From Globodera rostochiensis (Eukaryota; Nematoda; Chromadorea; Rhabditida; Heteroderidae), in NCBI GenBank assembly GCA_018350325.1, contig JAEVLN010000012.1, positions 2,253,991 through 2,317,990 of the forward strand: a stretch of DNA of 64,000 bases, in the 5' to 3' direction. Each line of letters begins with the position of its first letter. Within the stretch, counting starts at the first letter, position 1. Shown here one piece after another: positions 45,501-57,382 of this stretch. A program made the position numbers and the translations under genes. The notes under the pieces are model-generated. The model was given only the letters and a program-made list of their open reading frames with translations. It had not been told where the DNA came from and did not search any database.

Positions 45501-48119
45501 GTGCTTGGCCATTCGCCCGCCGGCTTTCTCAATCAATTGGGACTTACTTCGTTCGTTTCCCAATCAATCTTCCCCCCCCCCCCCCCCCCCCCGGGGGGAC
45601 TTTCCACTTTTGCGGATGATTTTGTGGGCTTTTGTTGGGTCGGACATCGACAGACAAATTGACTCCGTCGTCCGTTTTGACTTCATTTGCCCCCTTTTGG
45701 GCAACAAATCGTTATAAAAATTCTTTTTACTTTTTATGCGCGCCTTAAAATTTATAAATTTTAAGCGAAATCGCCGCACTTTCTTAAATTTGGCCTTTAA
45801 TTTGGCCCAACGGCCGTCCGTCCCCCCGCAATCTCGACCTTCCCCTTGCCCTCTCTCGAGTCTTTCTCACGAGCGGAAATTTTATCCGCCGCCCGTCACG
45901 GCCCCCCGCCCCCCCCCCTTAACCCTCCGACCGCTCAAATTTTGCGAGGTGACTTTAATAACTAAGATAAATAATGGATGAAGATGATGATGAGACAAAA
46001 TGTGCTTGCACTGCTCAAAATTCGCTAGGACTTACCCGCCCCCCTCCCCCCCCCCCTCCGAAGAATCCATCCCCCCATTTCCATTCATCCCCCCCCCCGG
46101 GGGCCCCCCCCCCCCCCGGGGTCCCCCCTTCCCCCCCCCGGGGCCCAACCGATCGCTCGGCCCGCCGCTTAACTGCCCCCGCCCATTTCAATTCATAAAT
46201 TGACGCCTCAAATTCCCCAAAACTTTTTTGTCAGTCAGTCAGAAGCAGCAAAAACACAATGCGGCGGAATTCGGTTTTGAAAAGCTCATCTTTTAATGTG
46301 CTGCTGCGCACGTCGAATGTTTTGTCGAGTCGCGCGCCCGCCGATTCGTTCGTTTGTCTGTTTGCTCGGGGAGAGGCCATTTCCATTTCCCCCCCCCCCC
46401 CCCCGGGGGCCCCCCTCCCCCCACAAATTATTTCATTCAATTTTATTCTTTACCGTCCCCCAAAAACATGCGATCCTTTCACTCCCCTCACTTTTAAATG
46501 GGCAAAAAATGGCTGCAATTTTTAAATCCCAATGCTTTAATTTACAATTGTTTGTTTGCCTAAAGCAAAATTCTCGGAAATTTCAATTTTCTGACTTTGT
46601 GTGCCGTATTTGCCACCGGCAAATGCCCTTTGCATCCCCCGGGGGGCGGCATTCCCTTTCCCTCATAAGCATTCCCCACTTTTCCAGCCCATAAATTCGC
46701 ATCCGCTTTAGGCAGTTTTGCCTTCGGGGCGAATATGTAATTTCATTTTGCGTTTTGTGCCGAATACCGTATTCCTCGGCCATCAACTTCATTCATCGCC
46801 TCCGGCACTTTCCCATTTAATTTCGACCGCCGATGGAATTTATGGAGTGCCCACCCCCGAAGGCACATGTGTTAAATAAATGTGCCCGCGGCGATTAATT
46901 TCAATTTGAGCCCAAAGTGCTTTTCGGCCCTTATTATATGCCGTGTTGGCACCGAAGCGGAAAGGAAATGTGCACTTCGGCGAATTTGTGCCCTCGGGGG
47001 ATGAATGCTACCGTAACGCCCCCCCCCCCCCCGGGGGCAGCCCCCCCCCACTTCCATTTTTCATCTGCCAGCGCATAATTTCTTCAATAAGCCCCTCCCC
47101 CCATGTCATTAATGCGGCCGTCGCCGCCGGGGAAATGACTCTGCGGGGACGGGGAGCTCCCCCCGAATACCCGAAGCCCCCGCATTTTGACCCATTTGGG
47201 GACAAAACGGGGACGAATTCAGTCGCAAATTCGGGGAATATTTTAATTTGGCTGAAAGTTTTCTCCTGAAATTGGTGAAGAATTGTGGGTGAGAGCGCCC
47301 ACGGGAAAGTTCATTCATTTTGTCAACAAATTTGGACCCTTTGCGTTTCCAATTCTTTACATTAAAAAAGGAATTTGATTTTACTGCCCGGCGGCGGCTG
47401 AGTTTGTTTTCTTGTGCTTTCCGATTCAAATCTTCCCCCTCCCCTCAGGGCAAAATGATCATCATAATTCCCTCAAGGCCATCTCTCGTGTACTTCTTTC
47501 TGTCCTCTTCAAATTCGCGCCCGGGGGGGGGCTGTCCGATGATTTTATCTCCCGCTGTCCCTCCGCCCCCCCCCGCCCCCCGAATTTCGGAATCCCTTTC
47601 ATCATCCCCTCAAAAATTCGCCTCAAAATGGTGTGCCTTTGTCCCCCAAATGACACTCAATTTTAATTTATTATTTTCCGGCCCCCCGGGCGCCGCCGCG
47701 TCACAAATCGAATCAATTCAATTTGCCCCTCCCCCCGCTGAACTTGGACAGAATTTCGTTTATAGTAATTCGCATTTTGATTGGGGCCCACAAAGTTTTT
47801 GGCGGCGGCGGAACTCCCAAATTTCCTTCCCTCCCTCCCGGCTCTGATCGGTGCGCAGGGAGTGATTTGATTTTGATTTGATTTTTGTGATAATTCGGCG
47901 ACGCGCGGGGGCGGGGGGCGGGGGCCCCGTGAATCGCCCGGGGCGATGGAAAGAATTGGGGGGGGGGGGAATAATTTGTTGTCCTCTCACAACAAACGCC
48001 CACTTCATCTTCATCATCCGCAGCACCACCACCACACAATCACTCATCAGAAAACTTTGTTTTACTCGAGCAATGATAAATTGCGCATCGGTGACCTAAC
48101 AAATGAGTAACTCCCCGTC
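39592..48119. other. 8.5-kb gene-free region rich in C/G homopolymers and CCCCGGGG palindromes
   Basis: No exon with family similarity was found on either strand. Open frames of 60-175 codons abound because C/G homopolymers contain no stops, but they translate to Pro/Ser/Gly-rich sequence with no structure. C or G runs of 8-20 bases occur every few hundred bases. Self-complementary CnGn motifs are frequent from about 41.7 kb. A GGAAA array lies at 40839-40865. The region is the 5' flank of the spalt-like gene and may hold its enhancers. Confidence 0.5.
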
Positions 48120-48963
48120 CCATGTCGAAGGCCATGTCAAACCCTTCAGCAACACAACCATACCCCGAGTCAGTCCAGACTCATGTCGAAGTCCCTGTCA
48201 AAACCCTTCAGCAACACAACCATCCCGAGTCAGTCCAGACTCATGTCGGATTAGCAACACAACCATACCCCGAGTCAGTCCAGACTCATGTCGAATCCCT
48301 GTCAAAACCCTTCAGCAACACATGTCGAAGTCCCTGTCAAAACCCTTCAGCAACACAACCATCCCGAGTCAGTCCGTCCAGACTCATGCCGAATTAGCAA
48401 CACAACCATACCCCGAGTCAGTCCGTCCAGACTCATGTCGAAGTCCCTGTCAAAACCCTTCAGCAACACATGTCGAAGGCCATGTCAAAAACCCTTCAGC
48501 AACACAACCATACCCCGAGTCAGTCCGTCCAGACTCATGTCGAAGTCCCTGCCAAAACCCTTCAGCAACACAACCATCCCGAGTCAGTCCAGACTCATGT
48601 CGGATTAGCAACACAACCATACCCCGAGTCAGTCCAGACTCATGTCGAAGTCCCTGTCAAAACCCTTCAGCAACACATGTCGAAGTCCCTGTCAAAACCC
48701 CTCAGCAACACAACCATCCCGAGTCAGTCCAGACTCATGTCGGATTAGCAACACAACCATACCCCGAGTCAGTCCAGACTCATGTCGAAGTCCCTGTCAA
48801 AACCCTTCAGCAACACATGTCGAAGTCCCTGTCAAAACCCTTCAGCAACACAACCATCCCGAGTCAGTCCAGACTCATGTCGGATTAGCAACACAACCAT
48901 ACCCCGAGTCAGTCCAGACTCATGTCGAAGTCCCTGTCAAACCCCTTCAGCAACACAACCATT
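48120..48963. repeat. Composite satellite with higher-order structure
   Basis: Four short modules are combined. A (about 35 bp) begins CATGTCGAAGTCCCTGTC and ends CTTCAGCAACA; B (25 bp) is CAACCATCCCGAGTCAGTCC plus AGACT; C (18 bp) is CATGTCGGATTAGCAACA; D (27 bp) is CAACCATACCCCGAGTCAGT plus CCAGACT. They recur as A-A-B-C-D, about 140 bp, roughly five to six times with small deletions and a GTCC insertion in the middle copies. Three reading frames stay open over long parts, which is a property of the repeat and not evidence of a protein. Confidence 0.9.
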
Positions 48964-49736
48964 TTCTTCCCTCCCCTTCCCATCTCCCCCATTATAAACA
49001 TAACGCAATCGCTGGGAGGCCGACTGACTAATTCGAATTATTAACGCGCCGCTTGTCAATTCAGCGCTCCCTCCGCCCGCCTTCGCATTTGTGGCGCAAT
49101 AATATCCAAAAACCGCCAAAAATTTGCTGCAATTTCTGTCCGAACCCGAAAAACCGGGTCACCCAAACATTTCCCCAATTTATTCCAACGCCCGCCCCCT
49201 CGGGGGATTTCAGTTAATTTTTGGCGAATTCGAATTGGCTCCATCAAAAGTTCCCCGGGGCACAACGCCAAAGCATTTTAATGAGAAATTAATTGTTTTG
49301 GAGGGGGGGGGGGATTGCACATTTATTTATTTATGCATACTTTCGCGTACTGTACGAGCGATCCTCGCGCCGCACTTTCGTTCGATCCCCGCGGTGCAAT
49401 CAAAGGTAATTTCCATGCAAATGGCCCCCCCCCGCGGGGGATGGCCGGCGGCTGTTCGTCTTACAAATTGAATTTTGCGCGCGTTTGGCGTTGTGCCCTC
49501 GAGGCGCAATAAATTGTATGCGCAGCAATTATTTTATTTATTCCCTCCCGAGCAATAAAAATGATGATAAATAACACAATTTATGCATCATTCATTACAT
49601 TTATTTTGCTTTTTGCATTTCCCGCGCGCGTTTTGCATTAATCATTCCTTTTATGGAGCGAACGAATTTTGTGTTCCTTTCACATTTTGCCGCTGGCAAA
49701 GAAACATGGGGAGAAACGAGAGAGTGTGCAAAAAGT
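48964..49736. other. Gene-free spacer between satellite and GA microsatellite
   Basis: Mixed sequence with CCCTCGGGGG and CCCCGCGGGGG palindromes and AT-rich tracts near 49510-49620. No gene was recognised. Confidence 0.5.
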
Positions 49737-50046
49737 TGATAAAGGGTGAGAGAGAGGGTGAGAGAGGGTGAGAGAGATGGAGAGAGAGGGTGAGAGAGAT
49801 GGAGAGAGAGGGTGAGAGAGAGCGTGAGAGAGGGTGAGAGAGATGGAGAGAGATGGTGAGAGAGATGGAGAGAGAGGGTGAGAGAGATGGAGAGAGAGGG
49901 TGAGAGAGATGGAGAGAGAGGGTGAGAGAGAGCGTGAGAGAGGGTGAGAGAGATGGAGAGAGATGGTGAGAGAGATGGAGAGAGAGGGTGAGAGAGATGG
50001 GAGAGAGATGGTGAGAGAGATGGAGAGAGAGGGTGAGAGAGAGAGA
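49737..50046. repeat. GA-rich minisatellite
   Basis: A block of GGGTGAGAGAGATGGAGAGA-type units repeats for about 310 bp with variants (GGGTGAGAGAGAGCG, GATGGTGAGAGA). One strand is almost pure purine, so it could form triplex DNA. Confidence 0.9.
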
Positions 50047-51435
50047 AAGAAAGTGTGTGGAAGTGAGAGAATGAAATGCTTCAGAAGAGGGGAGAGGGAG
50101 GGAGTGTTCGGATGGCGTGGGACAACCGCGGCGATGATGTGAATGATGGTCTACGGTAATAAGCGAGGGCGACGACCCCGCGGGGGATGAGGCCCTTCCA
50201 TTGGTCTTCCCCCCCCTCCTCCGGGCATAATCATTCAAAACCCGCGGGGGCTGAGGCCTTTCCCATAATCATTCAAAATTAAGCTCATTATAAGCAGAGA
50301 GTTGTTCAGTGCCTTTTTTCGGCGGATGAATGTGCCGGGAGGGACAACAAACTTATCCAATTTCCTTTCACCAAAATTGGGACTTCAAAAATTCTTAGGC
50401 CAAAATTTTAGGGTTTTGAAATGCCCAAGGCAAATTTAACGGCGAAAGGCCCCCAAAATTTTGGATTTGGTCGTGAGAAAATCCATTTAGCCGGCAGAAA
50501 TAATGGACCGACTGGCAAAATGCGAAGAAATGCCCGCCGCCGGACGGTCGACCGTCCCAACGCCGGCGGAAAGAATCCCCCAAAATCTTCCCCATCAAAA
50601 TCCCATCCATCTTTCCCCCCCCCCCGGCAATGAATGTCTCTCGAAATGTCCCCGGGGCATTTCATTCACTTTCGATTTTTAGGGTTTTGTCAAAATTTGC
50701 GTTAATTGATTATTCGTTCATTTTTGTACAAACTCAAAGGTTGTTCACCGTTTTTTGGCAAATTATAATTGTATTTAGAATAAAATTAATTCGGACACTT
50801 TCGAATGAATTGTCTAAAAATGTTTTAAACTTTTTTTTTGTCCGCCCAATGGGAACAGAAAATGGGCGCCATTTTTGGATGTATAATTGGGGGAAGGAGG
50901 GGGGGGGCGGGTGTGTATAATAATTCGGGCAGATGGTTTTCATACTGTATTTTGTGGGGGTTGGTTGGGGGAGGGGGAGGGGGAGGGGGGGGGGGGGGAG
51001 GGGGGGGGGGACTGTGCGCGAAGGTCCCCCGAGGGACAAAATGGGCTGGTGGGGCAATGTCGCATTATTCTCCGCTTGAGGGGTGAAAAATTATGGGAAG
51101 AGGCAGTGGAGGGTGAGGGGGGAGGTGGCAGATGGAAGGCGGGGGGGGGGGGGGGGGGGACATTCGCCGCAATTTGTTCCCCCGAAAATGTCAATCCGAC
51201 CAGCAAAAAGTTGTGACAACATTTACTTATGCAACTTTTGGGCATTTTTTTTTGTCATTAATTTTGTTTATTTGCTCTTTGGGCTCTTCACAAATTCACA
51301 CATTTCCTTGAACAAAAAATGCGTGCCGAATTATTTTGTCCCATTTGTCCATTTTTTGTTCTTCGACAGGGAAATTTCGGTTTTTTCTTCAATTTGTCCA
51401 CTTTTAGTGTCAAATTATCTTTTTGATCACTAAAA
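50047..51435. other. Proximal 5' flank of the spalt-like gene
   Basis: No exon was recognised. It contains further CCCGCGGGGG and CCCCGGGG palindromes (50178, 50241, 50650) and two G-rich blocks (50960-51010 and 51110-51160). The promoter of the downstream gene is expected here. Confidence 0.45.
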
Positions 51436-54400
51436 ATGAAACGCCGTCGCCCGCCCTCCGAACCGTCCGCCCTCTCCGCACTGTCCGAAGACCGCCGGAA
51501 TCGCCTCCGCCCGCCGTTTCCGCCAATGCATCCGCCGGCACTTTTTTCGTTTCAAAGTCCCGAAAAGGCGCGTTTTGTTTCTTTACTTTTTGCCGGACTT
51601 TTGACAACAAAAACCCGTACACTTTTCGAAGTCTAATCGAACCTTTTCAGACTCTCAACGAAAGTCCCCCCAATGGCATCGCCCCCGCGGCGATGGACGA
51701 AGCGCTCCAACGATTACTTTTGTTTGGCACCGCCGAAATGAATGGCGGAGGCGGCGGCAACGTTGTAAATGTGCCGACGGGGACAACGGCGACAGAAACG
51801 GCGGAGGTAACGGAACGGCACAATTGGACAAAGCATCAAAATGAAATGGCATTTTTCTAAGCCTAAGCCTTCGAAAGAATGAATTTGTTTTTGCTGAAAA
51901 CAATGGACGAAAAGTGTGTCGGGTTCGATTGGCCTTAGCGTTCGCTTTCCATTTGCCCAATTCTTCCAACGAATGAATAAATTAAATGGGACGATCAGCC
52001 GCCACTTTGGGGCTGGTTGAAAGGACGGCGGCGACACTTTTGTGTTTTGGGTCCCATTAATGGGGGAGGGGAGAGGAGTGGGGAGGGGGGTAAGAGGGAG
52101 GGGGGGGGGGGGTAAGAGGGGGAAGGGGGAGGAAGGCGGGGATCATTGGGTGGTAGGGGGGGGGGGAGGGGGGGGGGAGGGGGGGGGATCATGGGTGGTA
52201 GGGGGGGGGGGGGGAGGGGGGGGGGGATCATTGGGTGGTGGGGGGGGGAGGGGGGGGGATCATTGGGTGGTAGGGGGAGGGGAGGGGAAAGGGGGGGAGG
52301 GGGGGGGATATTGGGTGGTAGGGGGGGGGGAAAGGGAGGGGATCATTGGGTGGTGGGTGGGTGGGGGGGGAATTCAATGATTTCAATCGACCGATCGGCG
52401 CGTTTCTGTGGGAGGGAGTCTTTTATGTGGATGATGGGATGGGGGGGGGCGGGGGATTGAACCTTTTACCCAAAGGAAGGAAGAGGCCTTTGATGTCTAC
52501 CGACACCGCAGATTATCCCCTTGGGGGTGAACAGGTTTTGTGACGAAGAAATTGAATTGAAGAAACGCCACAGGGGCGAATTTTACAATGGAAAAGCTTA
52601 CAATTAGATTCAGGTTTAATTATGTGCAGCAGCAAAAGGCCAGAAAAGTCCCAGTTGCCAATCAAAAAATTGTCAAATTCAGCAGTCCAAATTTGACTTT
52701 TTGCTTTTAGACTTCCGGCATCGCCCTTTTTGACATTTTCAACGCCGCTGTCCAACAAATTGCTCAGTCTTTCATCGTTCCCGCCCCTCCAATTCATTCG
52801 CCGTTTCCCGCTTCACCTCAGCCGCAACAGCCCCAGGCGAATGTCATCGAACAGTTTTTGGCACAATTGTCCAACGGCGACCAACGGCACAATCGTGCCG
52901 ATGATGAACATGGGGACATGATGGAGAAGTACCCAGAGGAGGAAGAGGAGGAGGACGACGGAGAGGCGCAGCTTTCAAACGGTGCCGAATATCGGCGGGA
53001 CGAAGCCGGATCGTCCGCTGGAATTGATCATCACTCTGATCAGCCGCCCCCATTGGATTTGTCCTCCAAAAGCGACGGCGCCGGCGGCGGAAGTGCAGAG
53101 CCATCCCAGTTCCATCCGAATCAGTCCCCGCAGCAGCCGATCTCATCCTCCCAACAGCAGCAGCAGCTCTTCATTCCCCCTCAACTCCATCAAAGTTTGA
53201 TTTTTGTTTTCTGACCCCCACGGGGTTATTCCTCTGAATGTCAGCAATGCCGCCGCCTTTGTTCACGCCGCCGTTCGGCCCCTTCGCGCTGCCCCTGCCC
53301 TGCACGTCCTCCGCCTCCGGCGACGTGTTCTGTGGTGCCCGTCCTGCGCCCCATCATTTTGACCTGAGGCCAAATTGCACTTCACCACAGTCGACGACGC
53401 AACCGATGGACGACGACGATTGGGAGGCCATGATGGAAATCAGCAACACGGACGAAGTTGGGGCGGAGGGGGGGTGCCTCCGGGGATTGGTCCAACAAAT
53501 TTTTCGGAAATTCCACCCGAAACTTTAAAACGTTTGACCTTTTCCTTTCATTTCAGCAACAGAAAATCCGCGAATTGGCCGGCGAAAATGCATTGCCCAC
53601 AACGGACCCCAACCAATGCGTAGGAAAAACATTTTTTGACGGCATTTTGGGGAGATTAAATTCTCTGAATTTCAGATTATTTGCCGGAGGGTTCTGAGCT
53701 GCAAAAGCGCCCTTCAAATGCATTACCGAACGCACACAGGTGAAAAGCCCGCAGAGAAAATTTGGAAACGAATTTTTGCTTAAGGCGAACGTCCGTTTAA
53801 ATGCCGAATTTGCCAAAGGGCGTTCACCACGAAGGTCGACTTTTTTGGCATTAAATCCCTGACAAATGAGAGAAAAGCAATTGTCAATTCCCTGCAGGGC
53901 AATTTGAAGACTCACATGGGCGTGCACCGCTCCAAAGCGCCGCTTCGTCAGCAGATGCACCATTTTCTGAATAACGCCGTGCCAAAAACGACGGAGGGTA
54001 CGACGGCAGAGGGACTAAACAGCCTTTTGTACACTCATCGCCCGGGGGGTTCGTCATCGACGCCGGGAGGGGCCGACATTCCGTGTCCGGTTGGATGTGG
54101 CCACAAAAGCGAAGATCCGGCACAGCTTCAGCAGCACATGGCGGAAGTGCACGGCATGCAAAGGTAGGCTTATCTCAGTTTAAAAGTTTGGAACAATATA
54201 TTTTGAGGCTGCCCCTCTGCTTCCCGCCAAACGGCGTGCTCCCCGTGGGGCCCCCGCCGCCTTTTGGACGTCCGTTGAACGGCTTCCAATCGTCGCCTCA
54301 GCCACCGTTCCCCGGGGCGATGTTCCCCGCTCCCCCCGGCCTCCCTCCGCCGCCGTTTCCGCCACTGATGGTGCCCCCTCACCCGCTTCTGTTTATGTTG

Positions 54401-56296
54401 GCCCAACAACAACAACGCACTCAGCTTCAACAAAACTCTCATTCTACCCAAGAACAACAACAAATTGGGGCTGTATTGGAACGGACTGGAGATGAACAAA
54501 AGCAGAAGGAGCTGGAGGAGGACAAAGTGGACCACGGTGCCGCGTTGGCCAACATGTTCATGCCGAAGACGGACGACGGAGGGGGCGTCGAAGGGCGGAA
54601 GAAGGACGAGACGGGCACCGCCTCAGTGGTGGGATTGGCACCGTTGCCGGCATTTTTCATCCAACAATTGGCAACCAAAAGGTGCCATTTTGATGGGGGA
54701 AATACGGCCCATCAATTAAAGCAAAATTTAGCGAAAGTTCAAAGGACGAAGAGCAGCCAAATGCGGCGCCTCCGTTGCTGGTGAAGGAGGAGGAGCTGCT
54801 GGGACAGCAAAGACAGGCCGAGGAAACGGGCAAAAGAGAAAATGCCGAGGAAAAGTGAGACTCGGCCTCGGCCCACTGTATAATAGCCAAAAGCGCACTT
54901 TTACAGTACCCAACAGCAAAGAATTTGCGCTTCAAAATCGCCGCCTCAGGGCTCAACCATCGCAAAATGCAACGTAAATGTCCCACCGCGCACTTCCGAA
55001 TTGATCATCGCCGACCCGTCAACAGCACACGGAGAGGAGGCCGGTGACGGAGAGAATCCATTGGAAAAGGTAGGCAAAGGCGAATGAATACATTTGTTTT
55101 GATCGGAATATAGACGATAAAATTCACAGAGATCCGTCCGATCGTCTGATCACCCCCCCCAGTGATTTGATCACTTCTTCAGATCCAGCGCATTTTTTCG
55201 GCCGCCGATTCGCCCCCACCGCCCGCCTTCCACAACGACGCTTTGGGCCCTTCCTCCTCCGCCTCGTCTTCCGCCAGCGGTGGCAGACTTCAGTTGGCCA
55301 AGCATCAGTGTCGTTGGTGCATGAAACCGTTCAGCAGCAGTTCCGCGTTGGTCATTCACTCGCGAACGCACACCGGTGAGGAAAAGGGAGGAGGGGGGGG
55401 GGTGATCAGATTTTGGGGGGGGGGGGGAAGGTGATCAGAAGATTCGAATGTGGAAATGAAGTGTCAGTCGCAATCAAATCACGATTATGTCTTTCGTCTG
55501 TAAATTCCAATTTAATAAAATAAGCTGAGCTCATCTTACATAGAAATGGTTGTTGATTGACCTCTTTAAATTCATTCATTAATTGTGATTTGATGTCAGG
55601 TGATCGGCCGTTCAAATGCGACGAATGCGGACGCGCGTTCACAACCCGCGGCAACTTAAAAGTTCACATGGGTGGGTCTCCAACGCTTAATTTACGGCGC
55701 AAAGTCACAAATTTGTACTAATCATTTTCCTTGCCCCTTAGGGACTCATTCGGCCCCGCAGAACCCCTCGAGGCGCGGCCGTCGCATCTTCGACATGGAG
55801 GAGGTGCTGCTGCCCGCCTTCCGCTCCATGACGGCCCAACACTTCCGCGCCTCGCCCGGCGACCCTTACGCCGGTCCATCCCCGCATCCCTCCCCCGAAT
55901 CCCCGGACGCGTCGTGCGCCCCCGCTTTTGTCCCCGCATCGGTGCTCTCCTCCGCTGACCCGACAGCGTTGGCCGCCCAAATCGCACTGTTTGGACCACA
56001 ATTGGTACAATTATTTTACTATTTTATGGTTAGGGGGCTTCGGTTTACATCATTTAAATGCAATTTTGCGCACAAAAGTTTGTATCCCAGCTGTAACTTA
56101 TCAGTTTCTGCAGCAACTTCTGCTCCAATGGGGCGCCCAATTGGCCCCCGGGGCGTCGGCAGCGGAAGACGCGCATTTTGTCGCGGACAGTGCCGGCGAT
56201 GCGGCCGAAGAGACAACCGGTCCCTCCGCGTCCGGAAGCGGCGGCGGCGCGGAGGACGCGCGGGAAACAGTCGCCAGAATGACAACGGCCGCATGA
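51436..56296 (+). CDS. sem-4: Spalt/SALL-type C2H2 zinc-finger transcription factor (SEM-4-like)
   Basis: Nuclear developmental regulator. The N-terminal exon 51436 to about 51570 starts [19 protein letters not shown]; next exons are 51651-51810, 52712-53200 (Gln/Pro/acidic, with [10 protein letters not shown]), 53245-53458 and 53557-53623. The first finger pair spans three exons (53676-53739, 53785-53838, 53898 on): [50 protein letters not shown]. This is the hallmark SALL double finger. A lone C-x3-C-x13-H-x4-H finger (CPVGCGHKS) follows, then Pro/Gln-rich sequence. The second pair lies at 55177-55672 ([39 protein letters not shown]). The end is Ala/Gly-rich, MTTAA. I saw no N-terminal C2HC finger. 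Start and first donor are my best reading. One intron holds a G-rich minisatellite. Confidence 0.87.
52056..52375 (+). repeat. G-rich minisatellite in a sem-4 intron
   Basis: GATCATTGGGTGGTAGGGGG-type units recur about six times, separated by G runs of 8-14 bases. It lies wholly in the intron between exons ending 51810 and starting 52712, and is G-rich on the transcribed (sense) strand. Confidence 0.88.
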
Positions 56297-56764
56297 ACAC
56301 ACACAACAACGACCATGGCATTCCCAGAGACCATTCCGCCCGAACAGCTTTAACTTCAAGCCGCCCACTCGCGAAAATATTGAAACGATCCCATCGAATT
56401 TTGTCAGAAAAACAAATTTTGATGCGGATTTTTGCTTTTGTCAGAGCCATCAACAACGTAATATATGTAACGAATTAATATGAGCATAATCACCGATTTC
56501 TGTTTTCTTTTATGTGACCCGATGTTTTTCCCAGACAGAGTAAACTGATTGATTGTGTTTGTTTGCATTCCAATATAATTTCGGCCAAAATGTGTCGTTT
56601 ATTGGCCCCATTTTATTATGCACAAAAATGTAAGAGGAAAAGCGTTTATTTAAGCCGATTCAATTTGATTCTTAAGCGTCAATAAAGCTAAGTAAGCCAT
56701 GAAAAAGAGCAGTTGGCAGTTGCCCAAAGGCAAAAACAATTGCCAAATGAAAAGCAAAAGGAAT
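56297..56764. other. 3' region of the sem-4-like gene
   Basis: AT-rich with a plus-strand AATAAA at 56681-56686, a plausible poly(A) signal 385 bases after the stop. No other feature was recognised. Confidence 0.5.
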
Positions 56765-56902
56765 TCACAAAAATTCGTCGTCCTCTGGCTTATCATTCTC
56801 ATGCATCAGCAAGCGCAAAAAGTGCTTCTTCAATTCGCTGTTGTCCTCCAAGTTCAGAAAGTTCTCGCGAAAGCGGCGATGGCGCAACAATTCCTCCATC
56901 AT
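56765..56902 (-). CDS. Unassigned short coding segment, possibly a terminal exon
   Basis: Minus-strand frame of 45 codons starting directly after an acceptor-like TGAGTTCAG: MMEELLRHRRFRENFLNLED, then LKKHFLRLLMHENDKPEDDE and a Phe-Leu end. Helical and charged, with normal-looking codon use. It lies 481 bp beyond the lin-5 stop on the same strand. It may be a small trans-spliced gene or an alternative 3' exon of lin-5. I recognise no family. Confidence 0.4.
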   Translation of the reverse strand: MMEELLRHRRFRENFLNLEDNSELKKHFLRLLMHENDKPEDDEFL

Positions 56903-57382
56903 CTGAACTCAGTCCACAGAATTAATTATGGGCCAGCAGAAATGCGGGAATATTTGGGTTTAACCAACAACCGAAATTGGGGGAGGACATTAAATTGGTC
57001 TTGCAAATTAGGGCATTTAACTCAAATTAATCACTTCGTCGGCCCGCTCAATTTGTGCGCAACAAGACTTTGGCATTGGATTTTCGGAAGGATTTATTTT
57101 TCGTGCAGACGATGAAACCGATTTTGTCTAACAACAACAAACAAATATTGCCATTTAGCCGAAATGAAAGTGTAAAATGAATGGAAGCGACTCAAAATTT
57201 CAACCCAATTGTTTTTTTTATAATTTATTCAAGTCACTCTGGTCAATCAATGAGATCACATGCAAAAAAACAAACAGAATCGGGGTGTGCTCAAACATTT
57301 CAAACACTAAGTACATCGAAAAAAGGAGTCCAAATTGGCGAAACATCGCAACGCAAAGACTTTTACATCCCATCAAATCATT
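56903..57382. other. Spacer downstream of lin-5
   Basis: AT-rich. A minus-strand poly(A)-type hexamer (plus-strand TTTATT near 57224) could end the lin-5 transcript. No exon was recognised. Confidence 0.45.

Noticed and set aside
48103..48888. 261-codon open frame on the plus strand
   Set aside because: It lies entirely within the A-A-B-C-D satellite; other frames are open too, and the translation just mirrors the DNA repeat.
49651..50238. 195-codon minus-strand frame with Leu-Ser-Pro-His repeats
   Set aside because: Direct translation of the GA-rich minisatellite.
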